Positions 1 through 5,788 of a stretch of 21,558 nucleotides of DNA are shown in pieces; positions within the stretch are counted from its first letter, which is position 1; every line of letters starts with the position of its first letter. The notes below the pieces were generated by a model. That model saw nothing but the letters and a program-made list of their open reading frames with translations. It was not told the origin of the DNA and ran no database searches. The translations under genes were made by a program, and so were the position numbers. The stretch comes from Prevotellaceae bacterium UBA1710 (lineage in GTDB: Bacteria; Bacteroidota; Bacteroidia; Bacteroidales; Bacteroidaceae): positions 1 through 21,558 of the forward strand of contig DCJC01000079.1 in assembly GCA_002317355.1 (NCBI GenBank), in the 5' to 3' direction.

Positions 1-267
1 GCATAACGAAGGATGATCGAAGGGATATCGAGCCTTCGGCAGACATAGAAATTAGGCTTAAAATACTTTTTTATGGCATTTATGATTGAAATTGCAAAAT
101 TTTTATTAATTTCGCACTCGGAAATCTAAGTCTATACTCGGAATCTAAACAAGGTTCTTCCTCCCATGTAGTTCCTATGTAAACGTGTGTTCGACGATAG
201 TTGTGCGGTTTGCTATAAGCTATCCATAAAATATGTCAAGAAAAAAGCTGTTTGTTCGGGAAAACTA
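1..267. other. left-edge non-coding stretch, nothing recognised
   Basis: No open frame of useful length with recognisable protein character is present on either strand, and no RNA gene was recognised. Base composition is AT-rich with several runs of T and A, as is usual between genes in Bacteroidota. It may be the tail of an element or gene that lies mostly to the left of the window. Confidence 0.4.
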
Positions 268-298
268 TTGACAAGTCCTTTCTGGAATAGTATCTTTG
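268..298 (+). promoter_or_regulatory. promoter, Bacteroidota type, with no obvious gene
   Basis: TTG at 268-270 is followed after 20 nt by TATCTTTG at 291-298, a perfect TAnnTTTG -7 box at the spacing usual for the Bacteroidota primary sigma factor. Transcription would begin near 304, just before a tandem 11-mer repeat. No intact gene follows on this strand until nrdD, so the promoter may drive a non-coding RNA or be left over from a lost gene. Confidence 0.5.
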
Positions 299-308
299 TA
301 CTCAGAAA

Positions 309-341
309 GTGACTCTTACGTGAGTCTTACGTGACTCTTAC
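309..341 (+). repeat. tandem 11-bp repeat, three units
   Basis: GTGACTCTTAC, GTGAGTCTTAC and GTGACTCTTAC follow one another at 309-319, 320-330 and 331-341, with one mismatch in the middle unit. The array begins at the expected start of the transcript from the promoter at 268-298. Function is unknown. Confidence 0.8.
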
Positions 342-374
342 CTCACTGAACTTTCCCACCCTTGATATAACAAA

Positions 375-566
375 GTCCTGTAAGGACGAAATAGCTTAGG
401 ATAGGGTGGAAACCCTATCTTCCATTGGTATTTCTCCGTTGTTGGAACCCGGTACGGGTGACATAATTCCATATCTTCAATGATGGGTTATGAAAATATG
501 TCGTCACCTTCGGGACTCTATATAGATATAACTATCTGAATGATAGGGTTTCCACCCTATCCTAAG
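375..566. repeat. palindrome cluster bounded by a 25-bp inverted repeat
   Basis: The 25 bases at 395-419 (starting CTTAGGATAGGGTGG) recur as their exact reverse complement at 542-566. Each arm is also a hairpin by itself, GATAGGGT-GGAA-ACCCTATC or its mirror. Other small palindromes lie inside or beside it: GTCCT-GTA-AGGAC at 375-387 and ACCCG-GTA-CGGGT at 447-459. The arrangement resembles REP/BIME clusters or a MITE with palindromic ends. No protein is encoded. Copies elsewhere in the genome would be expected but cannot be checked here. Confidence 0.65.
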
Positions 567-610
567 TTTCTATTCAACAAATAGATGCCGGCGGTGACGA
601 AAAAACTCTC

Positions 611-646
611 AAATGAGCTGAAGGATTCATTTCCTCCAGCTCATTT
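611..646 (-). terminator. terminator downstream of the broken smalltalk gene
   Basis: AAATGAGCTG at 611-620 pairs with CAGCTCATTT at 637-646, and AGG/CCT extends the stem inwards. On the minus strand the hairpin is followed by a run of six T (plus-strand A run at 600-605). It lies 13 nt beyond the stop codon of the smalltalk remnant at 660-710, as expected for a terminator of that transcript. Confidence 0.55.
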
Positions 647-659
647 TGTTTATCTATCG

Positions 660-710
660 TTACATGCACGATGTCACTCCGAGCGTAGTCGCTATGGCCA
701 TGAGAATGCT
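660..710 (-). pseudogene. smalltalk protein gene, C-terminal fragment
   Basis: Read on the minus strand from 710 to the TAA at 660-662, the codons give SILMAIATTLGVTSCM. This matches the last 16 residues of the intact 30-residue smalltalk-type protein at 21234-21326 with a single change (T to M). DNA identity over 673-707 against 21247-21281 is 30 of 35 bases. Homology stops at about 708-710, where sequence readable as transposase on the plus strand begins, so the N-terminal half, start codon and leader are gone. The TSC context of the final Cys is the lipobox-like end seen in the intact copy. The fragment is too short to be functional and looks like a gene cut by an insertion or deletion event. 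Confidence 0.7.
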
Positions 711-1095
711 TACAAACGATCTTGAGACCGAATACGAGGAAATAGTAGCGATTTATAAGGCAAGGTGGGCCATAGGGTCGCTCTTCAAGCAGATAAAGCA
801 GAACTTCCCGCTCAGATACTTCTACGGAGAGAGTGCCAACGCCATCAAGATACAGGTGTGGGTAACACTCATCGCCAATATGCTCATTACGCTGCTACAA
901 AAGGGCGTCAGCCGCCCATGGAGTTTCTCAGGCCTTGCCACCATCGTCAGAATCATGCTGATGTACTATATTGACGTGCGAGGATTCCTTGAACATTCTG
1001 AGAAAGACTGGGAAGAGGCGCTGGTGGCCATTATGGAGAACCCACCGGAGGCTGACGAAACCGAAATAATAGCCCTCACACACATACGCGCATGA
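705..1095 (+). pseudogene. IS4-type transposase, C-terminal remnant
   Basis: The open frame from a TTG at 646 ends at 1095. The transposase-like part begins near MLTNDLETEYEEIV (705 onward) and includes YKARWAIGSLFKQIKQ, the Y-2-R-3-E-6-K block of IS4-family DDE transposases, then the typical NFPLRYFYGESANAIKIQ stretch. The block's catalytic glutamate is replaced by glycine (codon GGG at 775-777; residue 44 of the frame). The N-terminal two thirds, which would carry both catalytic aspartates, are absent. The first 20 residues of the frame are not transposase: they are the complement of a smalltalk gene fragment. The gene is a dead relic, about 130 residues of a protein normally near 400. Confidence 0.8.
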
Positions 1096-1116
1096 GGGCT
1101 TGGAAACTTTATCTTT

Positions 1117-1149
1117 GTTTGAATTCATTGAACTACAATGGGTTCAAAC
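1117..1149 (+). terminator. hairpin after the transposase remnant
   Basis: GTTTGAA (1117-1123) pairs with TTCAAAC (1143-1149), and CATTG (1126-1130) with CAATG (1136-1140), leaving a 5-nt loop. It lies about 20 nt after the transposase stop and is followed only by a short T run, so it could be a weak terminator or part of the element's right end. A candidate outer end, GTTTAGCGGACA, is at 1161-1172 but its left partner is not in the window. Confidence 0.4.
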
Positions 1150-1172
1150 TGACTTTTCATGTTTAGCGGACA

Positions 1173-1480
1173 ACAATAATTAAAAATGAAGGATTGAGGT
1201 GGAAAATGTGAGTTTGATAGTCTTTGAAAATTTGGCACGCTACCTGAAAAACTAAGAAAATGCCGTTCTGATATGCTGTAGTTGGGGATGTCATGTCTGT
1301 TGTGTCAGTCGGTGTCATATCGTGCTTAAAAATTAGGGAAATTTAAGGTTTTTTAAGTGTGATTTTGAGTGAATATAAACTTTTTCTTTACCTAAAATTC
1401 GTAAGTTGCTGATAAGATAATACTTATGTTTTTACGAAGATTTTTTAAGAAAATTTAGTAGAAAAATAATTCGATTTTTA
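1173..1480. other. AT-rich intergenic stretch
   Basis: There is no open frame with protein character and no RNA gene that I recognise. It lies between the IS remnant and the nrdD promoter and becomes strongly AT-rich from about 1330 onward, which fits upstream promoter DNA. Confidence 0.5.
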
Positions 1481-1512
1481 TTTGGAAATTGGGGAAAAAA
1501 ACATTACCTTTG
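1481..1512 (+). promoter_or_regulatory. nrdDG promoter
   Basis: TTTG at 1481-1484 and TACCTTTG at 1505-1512 are separated by 20 nt and match the Bacteroidota -33/-7 consensus. Transcription would start near 1519, which leaves a leader of about 220 nt before the nrdD start. The first of the phased dyads described at 1519-1654 coincides with the predicted start site. Confidence 0.7.
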
Positions 1513-1518
1513 CAGTCG

Positions 1519-1654
1519 GAAAGTTTCAAAAAACTGAAAACTACTGAGCGTGGAAATTTAGAAAAGTTCCCCAAAATGGAAAACTTTTTCTTTCATCGAT
1601 AGAAAAAAGTTTCCCAAAATGGAAAACTTTGGACAGTATAAGACATTGAAAAGT
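1519..1654 (+). promoter_or_regulatory. phased imperfect dyads in the nrdD leader
   Basis: Copies start at 1519, 1562 and 1605, exactly 43 nt apart. The second and third are 26 nt long and differ at one base; both contain CCCAAAATGGAAAACTTT. The first differs from the third at five of 24 positions. A left half-site, AAAAGTTT, follows at 1649. Each full copy is an imperfect dyad (AAGTT...CC / GG...AACTT). The spacing of about four helical turns would put all copies on one face of the DNA, as for cooperative repressor sites. In RNA each copy could instead form a bulged hairpin. The linking sequences between copies are not conserved. Confidence 0.55.
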
Positions 1655-1738
1655 TTGACTGTTTCTGCACCCCGATTACCTAAACGAATATACTTGGTAT
1701 AACAATTAAATTCAATTAATTTCAATAATAAAAAAGCA

Positions 1739-3844
1739 ATGGAATTTCAGAATTTCACCATCATGAAGCGTGACGGCTCACGCGACCAGTTCTCACTGGA
1801 CAAGATAATGACGGCTATCATTAAGGCTTTCGAAGCTGTTAATGAGAACTACAGTATCGGTTCTATCTCTAAGATTATCAGTCACTTGGATATCAAGGAT
1901 GATATCAAGGTGGAGGATGTTCAGAATCAGGTAGAGGTTGCACTCATGAAGGAGGGTTACTTTCAGGTAGCTAAGTCTTTCATGCTGTATCGTCAGAGCC
2001 ACACAGAGGATCGTGAGACTCTCGAAAAGCTGAATTTCCTCACTGCTTATATGGAGGCTGCCAACGCTGCAACTGGTTCAAAGTTTGACGCCAATGCAAA
2101 TGTTGAGCACAAAAATATTGCAACTCTTATCGGCGAGTTGCCAAAATCAAACTTTATCCGCTTGAACCGTCGTCTTCTCACAGATAGAATCAAGAAGATG
2201 TATGGCAAGGCTATGGCTGATAAGTACATCGACCTCCTGACTCACCATTTTATATATAAGAATGATGAGACTTCCATTGCTCCATATTGTGCCTCTATCA
2301 CCATGTATCCATGGCTCATTGGCGGTACAACTGGTATTGGTGGTAATTCTACTGCTCCAACAAACCTCAAGAGCTTCTGCGGTGGCTTCGTGAACATGGT
2401 GTTCATCGTCAGCTCTATGCTCTCTGGTGCGTGTGCTACTCCTGAGTTCCTTATGTACCTCAACTACTTCATCGGTAAGGAGTATGGTCTTGACTATTGG
2501 CAGAATGCGGATAAGGTTGTTGACCTTTCTCTTCGCCAGCGCACAATTGATAAGATAATCACAGATTGCTTCGAGCAGATTGTTTACTCTATCAACCAGC
2601 CAACAGGTGCACGTAACTTCCAGGCAGTATTCTGGAATGTTGCTTACTATGATAAGTACTATTTTGAGTCACTCTTCGGTAACTTCTACTTCCCAGATGG
2701 AAGTCAGCCTGATTGGAACGGTCTCTCATGGTTGCAGAAGCGCTTCATGAAGTGGTTCAATAAGGAGCGTACTAAGACAGTTCTCACATTCCCTGTTGAG
2801 ACAATGGCTCTTCTTGCTGATAATGGTGAGTGCCGCGACAAGGAGTGGGGTGATTTCGCTGCTGAGATGTACTCAGAAGGTCACTCATTCTTCACTTACA
2901 TGAGTGATAATGCTGATTCTCTGTCTTCTTGTTGCCGTCTGCGCAACGAGATTCAGGATAATGGCTTCTCATACACACTCGGTGCTGGTGGTGTAAGTAC
3001 AGGTTCTAAGTCAGTTCTCACAGTAAACCTCAACCGTTGTATCCAGTATGCTGTAAATAATGGTAAGGACTACAATCTGTATCTCGAGGAGGTTATCGAT
3101 CTCTGTCACAAGGTGCAGCTCGCTTACAACGAGAACTTGAAGGATCTTCAGGAGCACGGCATGTTGCCTTTGTTTGATGCTGGCTATATCAATATGAGTC
3201 GTCAGTACCTCACAATTGGTGTTAACGGTCTTGTAGAGGCTGCTGAGTTCATGGGTCTTGAGATTACAGCAAACGATAAGTATAAGGCATTTGTTCAGGA
3301 GGTTCTCTCTATCGTTGAGAAGCTCAACAAGCAGTATCGCACTAAGGACGTGCTCTTCAACTGTGAGATGATTCCTGCTGAGAACGTAGGTGTTAAGCAT
3401 GCTAAGTGGGATCGTGAGGATGGTTACTTCGTACCACGCGACTGCTACAACTCATACTTCTATGTTGTTGAGGACGAGAGCCTTAATATCGTGGATAAGT
3501 TCAAGCTTCATGGTACTCCATACATTGAGCACCTTACTGGTGGTAGCGCTCTCCACATGAACCTTGAGGAGCATCTTTCTAAGGCTCAGTATCAGCAGTT
3601 GCTTAAGATTGCAGCTAATGAGGGTTGTAACTACTTCACTTTCAACATCCCTAACACAATCTGTAACGAGTGTGGCACAATTGACAAGCGTTATCTGCAT
3701 GAGTGTCCAAACTGTCACTCAAAGGATGTTGACTACATGACTCGTATCATCGGTTATCTGAAGCGTGTAAGTAACTTCTCTCAGGCACGTCAGGAAGAGG
3801 CTGGTCGCCGCTACTATGCAGGTCAGAAGAAGATGACCGTGTAA
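1739..3844 (+). CDS. nrdD: anaerobic ribonucleoside-triphosphate reductase (class III), large subunit
   Basis: The enzyme reduces ribonucleoside triphosphates to dNTPs using an oxygen-sensitive glycyl radical installed by NrdG. The protein has 701 residues, close to the E. coli length of about 712. An ATP-cone (about residues 8-92, opening IMKRDGSRDQFSLDKI) is the family's allosteric activity switch for ATP/dATP. The central domain has the SSCCRL motif with C398/C399, the region of the thiyl-radical cysteine. Near the C-terminus, C642, C645, C656 and C659 form a zinc site, followed by RIIGY with the radical-bearing G672. The start ATG is preceded by AT-rich sequence without a Shine-Dalgarno, normal in this phylum. 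nrdG follows after 29 nt, clearly one operon. The long leader with phased dyads suggests regulation beyond the ATP-cone. Confidence 0.97.
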   Translation: MEFQNFTIMKRDGSRDQFSLDKIMTAIIKAFEAVNENYSIGSISKIISHLDIKDDIKVEDVQNQVEVALMKEGYFQVAKSFMLYRQSHTEDRETLEKLNFLTAYMEAANAATGSKFDANANVEHKNIATLIGELPKSNFIRLNRRLLTDRIKKMYGKAMADKYIDLLTHHFIYKNDETSIAPYCASITMYPWLIGGTTGIGGNSTAPTNLKSFCGGFVNMVFIVSSMLSGACATPEFLMYLNYFIGKEYGLDYWQNADKVVDLSLRQRTIDKIITDCFEQIVYSINQPTGARNFQAVFWNVAYYDKYYFESLFGNFYFPDGSQPDWNGLSWLQKRFMKWFNKERTKTVLTFPVETMALLADNGECRDKEWGDFAAEMYSEGHSFFTYMSDNADSLSSCCRLRNEIQDNGFSYTLGAGGVSTGSKSVLTVNLNRCIQYAVNNGKDYNLYLEEVIDLCHKVQLAYNENLKDLQEHGMLPLFDAGYINMSRQYLTIGVNGLVEAAEFMGLEITANDKYKAFVQEVLSIVEKLNKQYRTKDVLFNCEMIPAENVGVKHAKWDREDGYFVPRDCYNSYFYVVEDESLNIVDKFKLHGTPYIEHLTGGSALHMNLEEHLSKAQYQQLLKIAANEGCNYFTFNIPNTICNECGTIDKRYLHECPNCHSKDVDYMTRIIGYLKRVSNFSQARQEEAGRRYYAGQKKMTV

Positions 3845-3873
3845 CATCTGGAGATTGATTTTCAACCACATAA

Positions 3874-4338
3874 ATGAAATATGTTAATACTGGAGTGGTC
3901 TTTCAGGAAATTCCTGATGAGACCACTCTCTCCATAAATATAAGTAATTGCCCTTGCCATTGCATAGGTTGCCATAGCGAGTATCTGTGGGATGATATCG
4001 GGACTCCGCTCAATGTGATGTCGTTGCAGCTTATGCTGGATGAATACGGTAGAGATGTGACGTGCATTGCATTCATGGGTGGTGATGCAGAACCGAAGGA
4101 GGTTGATGCGCTTGCTGCTTATGTCAGGAAGAAGATGCCTGCATTGAAGACTGCATGGTATAGTGGTGCACGAGAGATTTCCAAGGAGATACACCTTAAG
4201 AACTTTGACTTTGTGAAGGTTGGCCCTTATGTGGAGCGTTTCGGAGGTCTTGATCATAAAACCACGAATCAGCGTCTTTATCGTGTGGATAATGGTAAGG
4301 ATCTGGTGGATATCACCTCTCGTCTTTGGAAGAAGTAG
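3874..4338 (+). CDS. nrdG: anaerobic ribonucleotide reductase activating protein (radical SAM)
   Basis: This radical-SAM enzyme of 154 residues (usual size) cleaves S-adenosylmethionine through a [4Fe-4S] cluster and abstracts hydrogen from the NrdD glycine (G672) to create its radical. The cluster motif CX3CX2C is C26, C30, C33 within NCPCHCIGCHSEYLW, with the GCH characteristic of NrdG. FMGGDAEP (about residues 68-75) is the SAM-binding glycine motif. The ATG start gives a normal N-terminus (MKYVNTGVVFQEI). It is co-transcribed with nrdD. No terminator is obvious before kdsA, only a repeat-derived spacer, so read-through into kdsA is possible. Confidence 0.96.
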   Translation: MKYVNTGVVFQEIPDETTLSINISNCPCHCIGCHSEYLWDDIGTPLNVMSLQLMLDEYGRDVTCIAFMGGDAEPKEVDALAAYVRKKMPALKTAWYSGAREISKEIHLKNFDFVKVGPYVERFGGLDHKTTNQRLYRVDNGKDLVDITSRLWKK

Positions 4339-4365
4339 AAATGTATTTGTTTCGCAAGCTACACT

Positions 4366-4547
4366 AAGAAGTACAAGGAGTACAAGGAGTAACGCTGACA
4401 CATACTCCGATGTTATCAACATCTGACTTCGTTCCTCGCTTAAGTAGTACAAGACGATAGCCTTTCTCGCGAAAGGTTATGTCGAGCCGTTATATCCAGA
4501 CACTCGTCTTGTACTACTTGTACTCCTTGCTGCTCCTTGTGCTCCTT
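4366..4547. repeat. inverted array of 9-mers with an interrupted left arm
   Basis: The left arm holds TACAAGGAG units at 4372-4390. The right arm (4520-4547) holds the complementary CTCCTTG-type units. An inner perfect 16-bp inverted repeat, AAGTAGTACAAGACGA at 4442-4457 and its complement at 4504-4519, is directly contiguous with the right-hand units. On the left, about 50 nt separates the same parts. That extra piece contains one copy of the dispersed palindrome described at 4396-4430. A hairpin, CCTTTC-TCGC-GAAAGG (4461-4476), sits in the centre. This fills the nrdG-kdsA spacer, and no gene is seen in it. Confidence 0.65.
4396..4430 (+). repeat. dispersed palindrome, copy 1
   Basis: The stretch begins TGACACATACTCCGATGTT and continues into the opposite half ATCAACATCTGACTTC. 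The core TCCGATGTT-ATC-AACATCTGA is a stem of nine pairs with one mismatch. Two further copies lie at 21114-21149 and 21174-21209 in the same orientation. Confidence 0.75.
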
Positions 4548-4568
4548 AAAAAAAATAATAATAAATCA

Positions 4569-5363
4569 ATGAATATGAAACCAATTTTTATTGCAGGACC
4601 TTGTGTTATAGAGTCGGCAGAGCTGCTTGATGTGGTAGCTCAAAAGCTTGTGGCTATCAACAAGGCACTTGGTACAGATATTATTTTCAAGGCCTCATTT
4701 GATAAGGCAAACAGAACGAGCATATCATCCTTCCGTGGCCCTGGTATGGAGCGTGGCATACAGATGTTGGCTGATGTGAAGGAGAAGTATGGACTTCGTT
4801 TGCTTACAGATATCCACGAGTCATGTCAGGCAGATCCAGTAGGGGAGGTTGTGGATGTAATTCAGATTCCCGCATTCCTTTGCCGCCAGACAGATCTTCT
4901 TGTGGCAGCAGCAAAGACTGGCAAGACTGTCAATATTAAGAAGGCGCAGTTCCTTAGTGGTGCTGATATGAAGTATCCAGTGCAGAAGGTTGTAGATACA
5001 ATCAGAACTTCCATTACTCATTCTCCTTCTTCTTGCAATCAGGAGGTGTGGTTGACAGAGCGTGGAAACTCATTCGGATATAACAATCTTGTTGTTGATT
5101 TCCGTAATATTCCTGATATGCTTGAGATCGTTCCTCGCGTTATCATGGACTGTACTCACAGCGTTCAGCGTCCGGGTGGTGGCAATGGTTGTACTGCTGG
5201 CGATCGTCGTTTCGTTCCTGCTATGGCGATGGCTGCAAAGGCGTTTGGCGCAACGGGATATTTCTTCGAGGTTCACCCTGATCCTGACAAGGGATTATCG
5301 GATGGCCCGAATATGCTGAAGCTTGATGAACTGCAGCCATTGATTGAAAAACTTCTCTCTTAA
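4569..5363 (+). CDS. kdsA: 3-deoxy-8-phosphooctulonate (Kdo-8-P) synthase
   Basis: The enzyme condenses phosphoenolpyruvate with arabinose-5-phosphate to Kdo-8-phosphate, the first committed step to the Kdo of LPS, in the cytoplasm. The protein of 264 residues opens MNMKPIFIAGPCVIES. An in-frame ATG 90 nt upstream would only add a hydrophobic tail translated from repeat DNA, so the start at 4569 is chosen. Family motifs are FKASFDKANRTS, IQIPAFLCRQTDLL, VNIKKAQF and DCTHSVQ. C12 in AGPC, with H197, E234 and D245, matches the metal-binding set of the metal-dependent KdsA class; E. coli KdsA has Asn in place of this Cys. It is followed by a strong terminator. No promoter was recognised in the preceding spacer, so expression may come from the nrdDG transcript. 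Confidence 0.96.
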   Translation: MNMKPIFIAGPCVIESAELLDVVAQKLVAINKALGTDIIFKASFDKANRTSISSFRGPGMERGIQMLADVKEKYGLRLLTDIHESCQADPVGEVVDVIQIPAFLCRQTDLLVAAAKTGKTVNIKKAQFLSGADMKYPVQKVVDTIRTSITHSPSSCNQEVWLTERGNSFGYNNLVVDFRNIPDMLEIVPRVIMDCTHSVQRPGGGNGCTAGDRRFVPAMAMAAKAFGATGYFFEVHPDPDKGLSDGPNMLKLDELQPLIEKLLS

Positions 5364-5426
5364 TCGTATGGTTTTTCCTTCTTTTTATAGCGAAATTAAT
5401 AAGAAAAAGAAAATTAGAAAAAATAG

Positions 5427-5467
5427 AATTTTCCTGCCTGAAAAGGTAGGAAAATTTTGTTTTATAT
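5427..5467 (+). terminator. terminator after kdsA
   Basis: AATTTTCCTGCCT (5427-5439), loop GAAA, and AGGTAGGAAAATT (5444-5456) form a 13-bp stem with one G-T wobble. A T-rich tail (TTGTTTTATAT) follows. It lies 63 nt beyond the kdsA stop codon. Confidence 0.85.
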
Positions 5468-5523
5468 GCCTTTGGATGTCTTAAAAACGCGATTTTCGTA
5501 ATATTTTACTAATATTAGAACGA

Positions 5524-5561
5524 TTTTCCATAGCGAGATAAGGGGAAAAACTATACCTTTG
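5524..5561 (+). promoter_or_regulatory. promoter of a candidate small RNA
   Basis: TACCTTTG at 5554-5561 is a perfect -7 box and is followed by CAAC, as at strong promoters of the phylum. The -33 region is weaker (TTTTCC at 5524-5529). It is downstream of the kdsA terminator, so it starts a separate transcript. No protein-coding gene follows on this strand. Confidence 0.6.
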
Positions 5562-5567
5562 CAACAG

Positions 5568-5680
5568 AAATAAGAAAATAGGTTTTATGTTAGGTAATCA
5601 CAATTAAGTATTAGTTAGTTGACTTAATGTATGTATCGAAAAAATTGGATAGGCAAGCGTGCCTATCCATTTTTCTTTTT
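5568..5680 (+). ncRNA. candidate small RNA of about 110 nt
   Basis: A good -7 box (5554-5561) is followed 85 nt later by a strong intrinsic terminator (5646-5680), with no open frame between them beyond a 6-codon one at 5587. The predicted RNA has an internal hairpin, ATTAAGT (5603-5609) with ACTTAAT (5622-5628), and the terminator stem. Its family is not recognised. Alternatives are the leader of a lost gene, or antisense control of the HTCS transcript's 3' end, because the two converge here. Confidence 0.45.
5646..5680. terminator. bidirectional terminator between the small RNA and the HTCS gene
   Basis: TGGATAGGCA (5646-5655), loop AGCG and TGCCTATCCA (5660-5669) form a perfect 10-bp stem. 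On the plus strand it is followed by ATTTTTCTTTTT-type sequence (T-rich 5670-5680). On the minus strand it is followed by a T run (A run at 5639-5644), so it can also end the HTCS transcript. Confidence 0.85.
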
Positions 5681-5725
5681 ATATCCCTTATGTATTTTCG
5701 GAATGCAGGGATTACAATCTACATT

Positions 5726-5788
5726 ACTCTTTACCCTTTATACTTTACCCTTTACTCTTTACCCTTTATACTTTACCCTTTACACTAT
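5726..5788. repeat. degenerate heptad array at the HTCS 3' end
   Basis: Nine consecutive 7-bp units are seen on the plus strand: ACTCTTT, ACCCTTT, ATACTTT, ACCCTTT, then the same four again, then ACACTAT. A 28-bp higher-order unit is therefore repeated twice. The last unit covers the HTCS stop codon (5785-5787). No function is recognised. Confidence 0.85.

Noticed and set aside
646..704. First 20 residues of the plus-strand frame as part of the transposase
   Set aside because: The bases match, on the opposite strand and in frame, the end of the smalltalk gene at 21234-21326. The transposase-like sequence only begins around 705.
1519..1654. CRISPR-like array in the nrdD leader
   Set aside because: There are only two near-identical repeats and one diverged, with AT-rich 17-nt gaps, no cas genes, and a position at a promoter. 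Operator or leader structure fits better.
3862..4452. 196-residue open frame antisense to nrdG
   Set aside because: It is the complement of a well-supported radical SAM gene and of repeat DNA, with no recognisable motif. It is a codon-usage shadow.
4479..4568. Upstream ATG giving kdsA 30 extra residues
   Set aside because: The extra residues come from the inverted 9-mer repeat. KdsA proteins of this class start close to the IFIAGPC motif, which fits the start at 4569.
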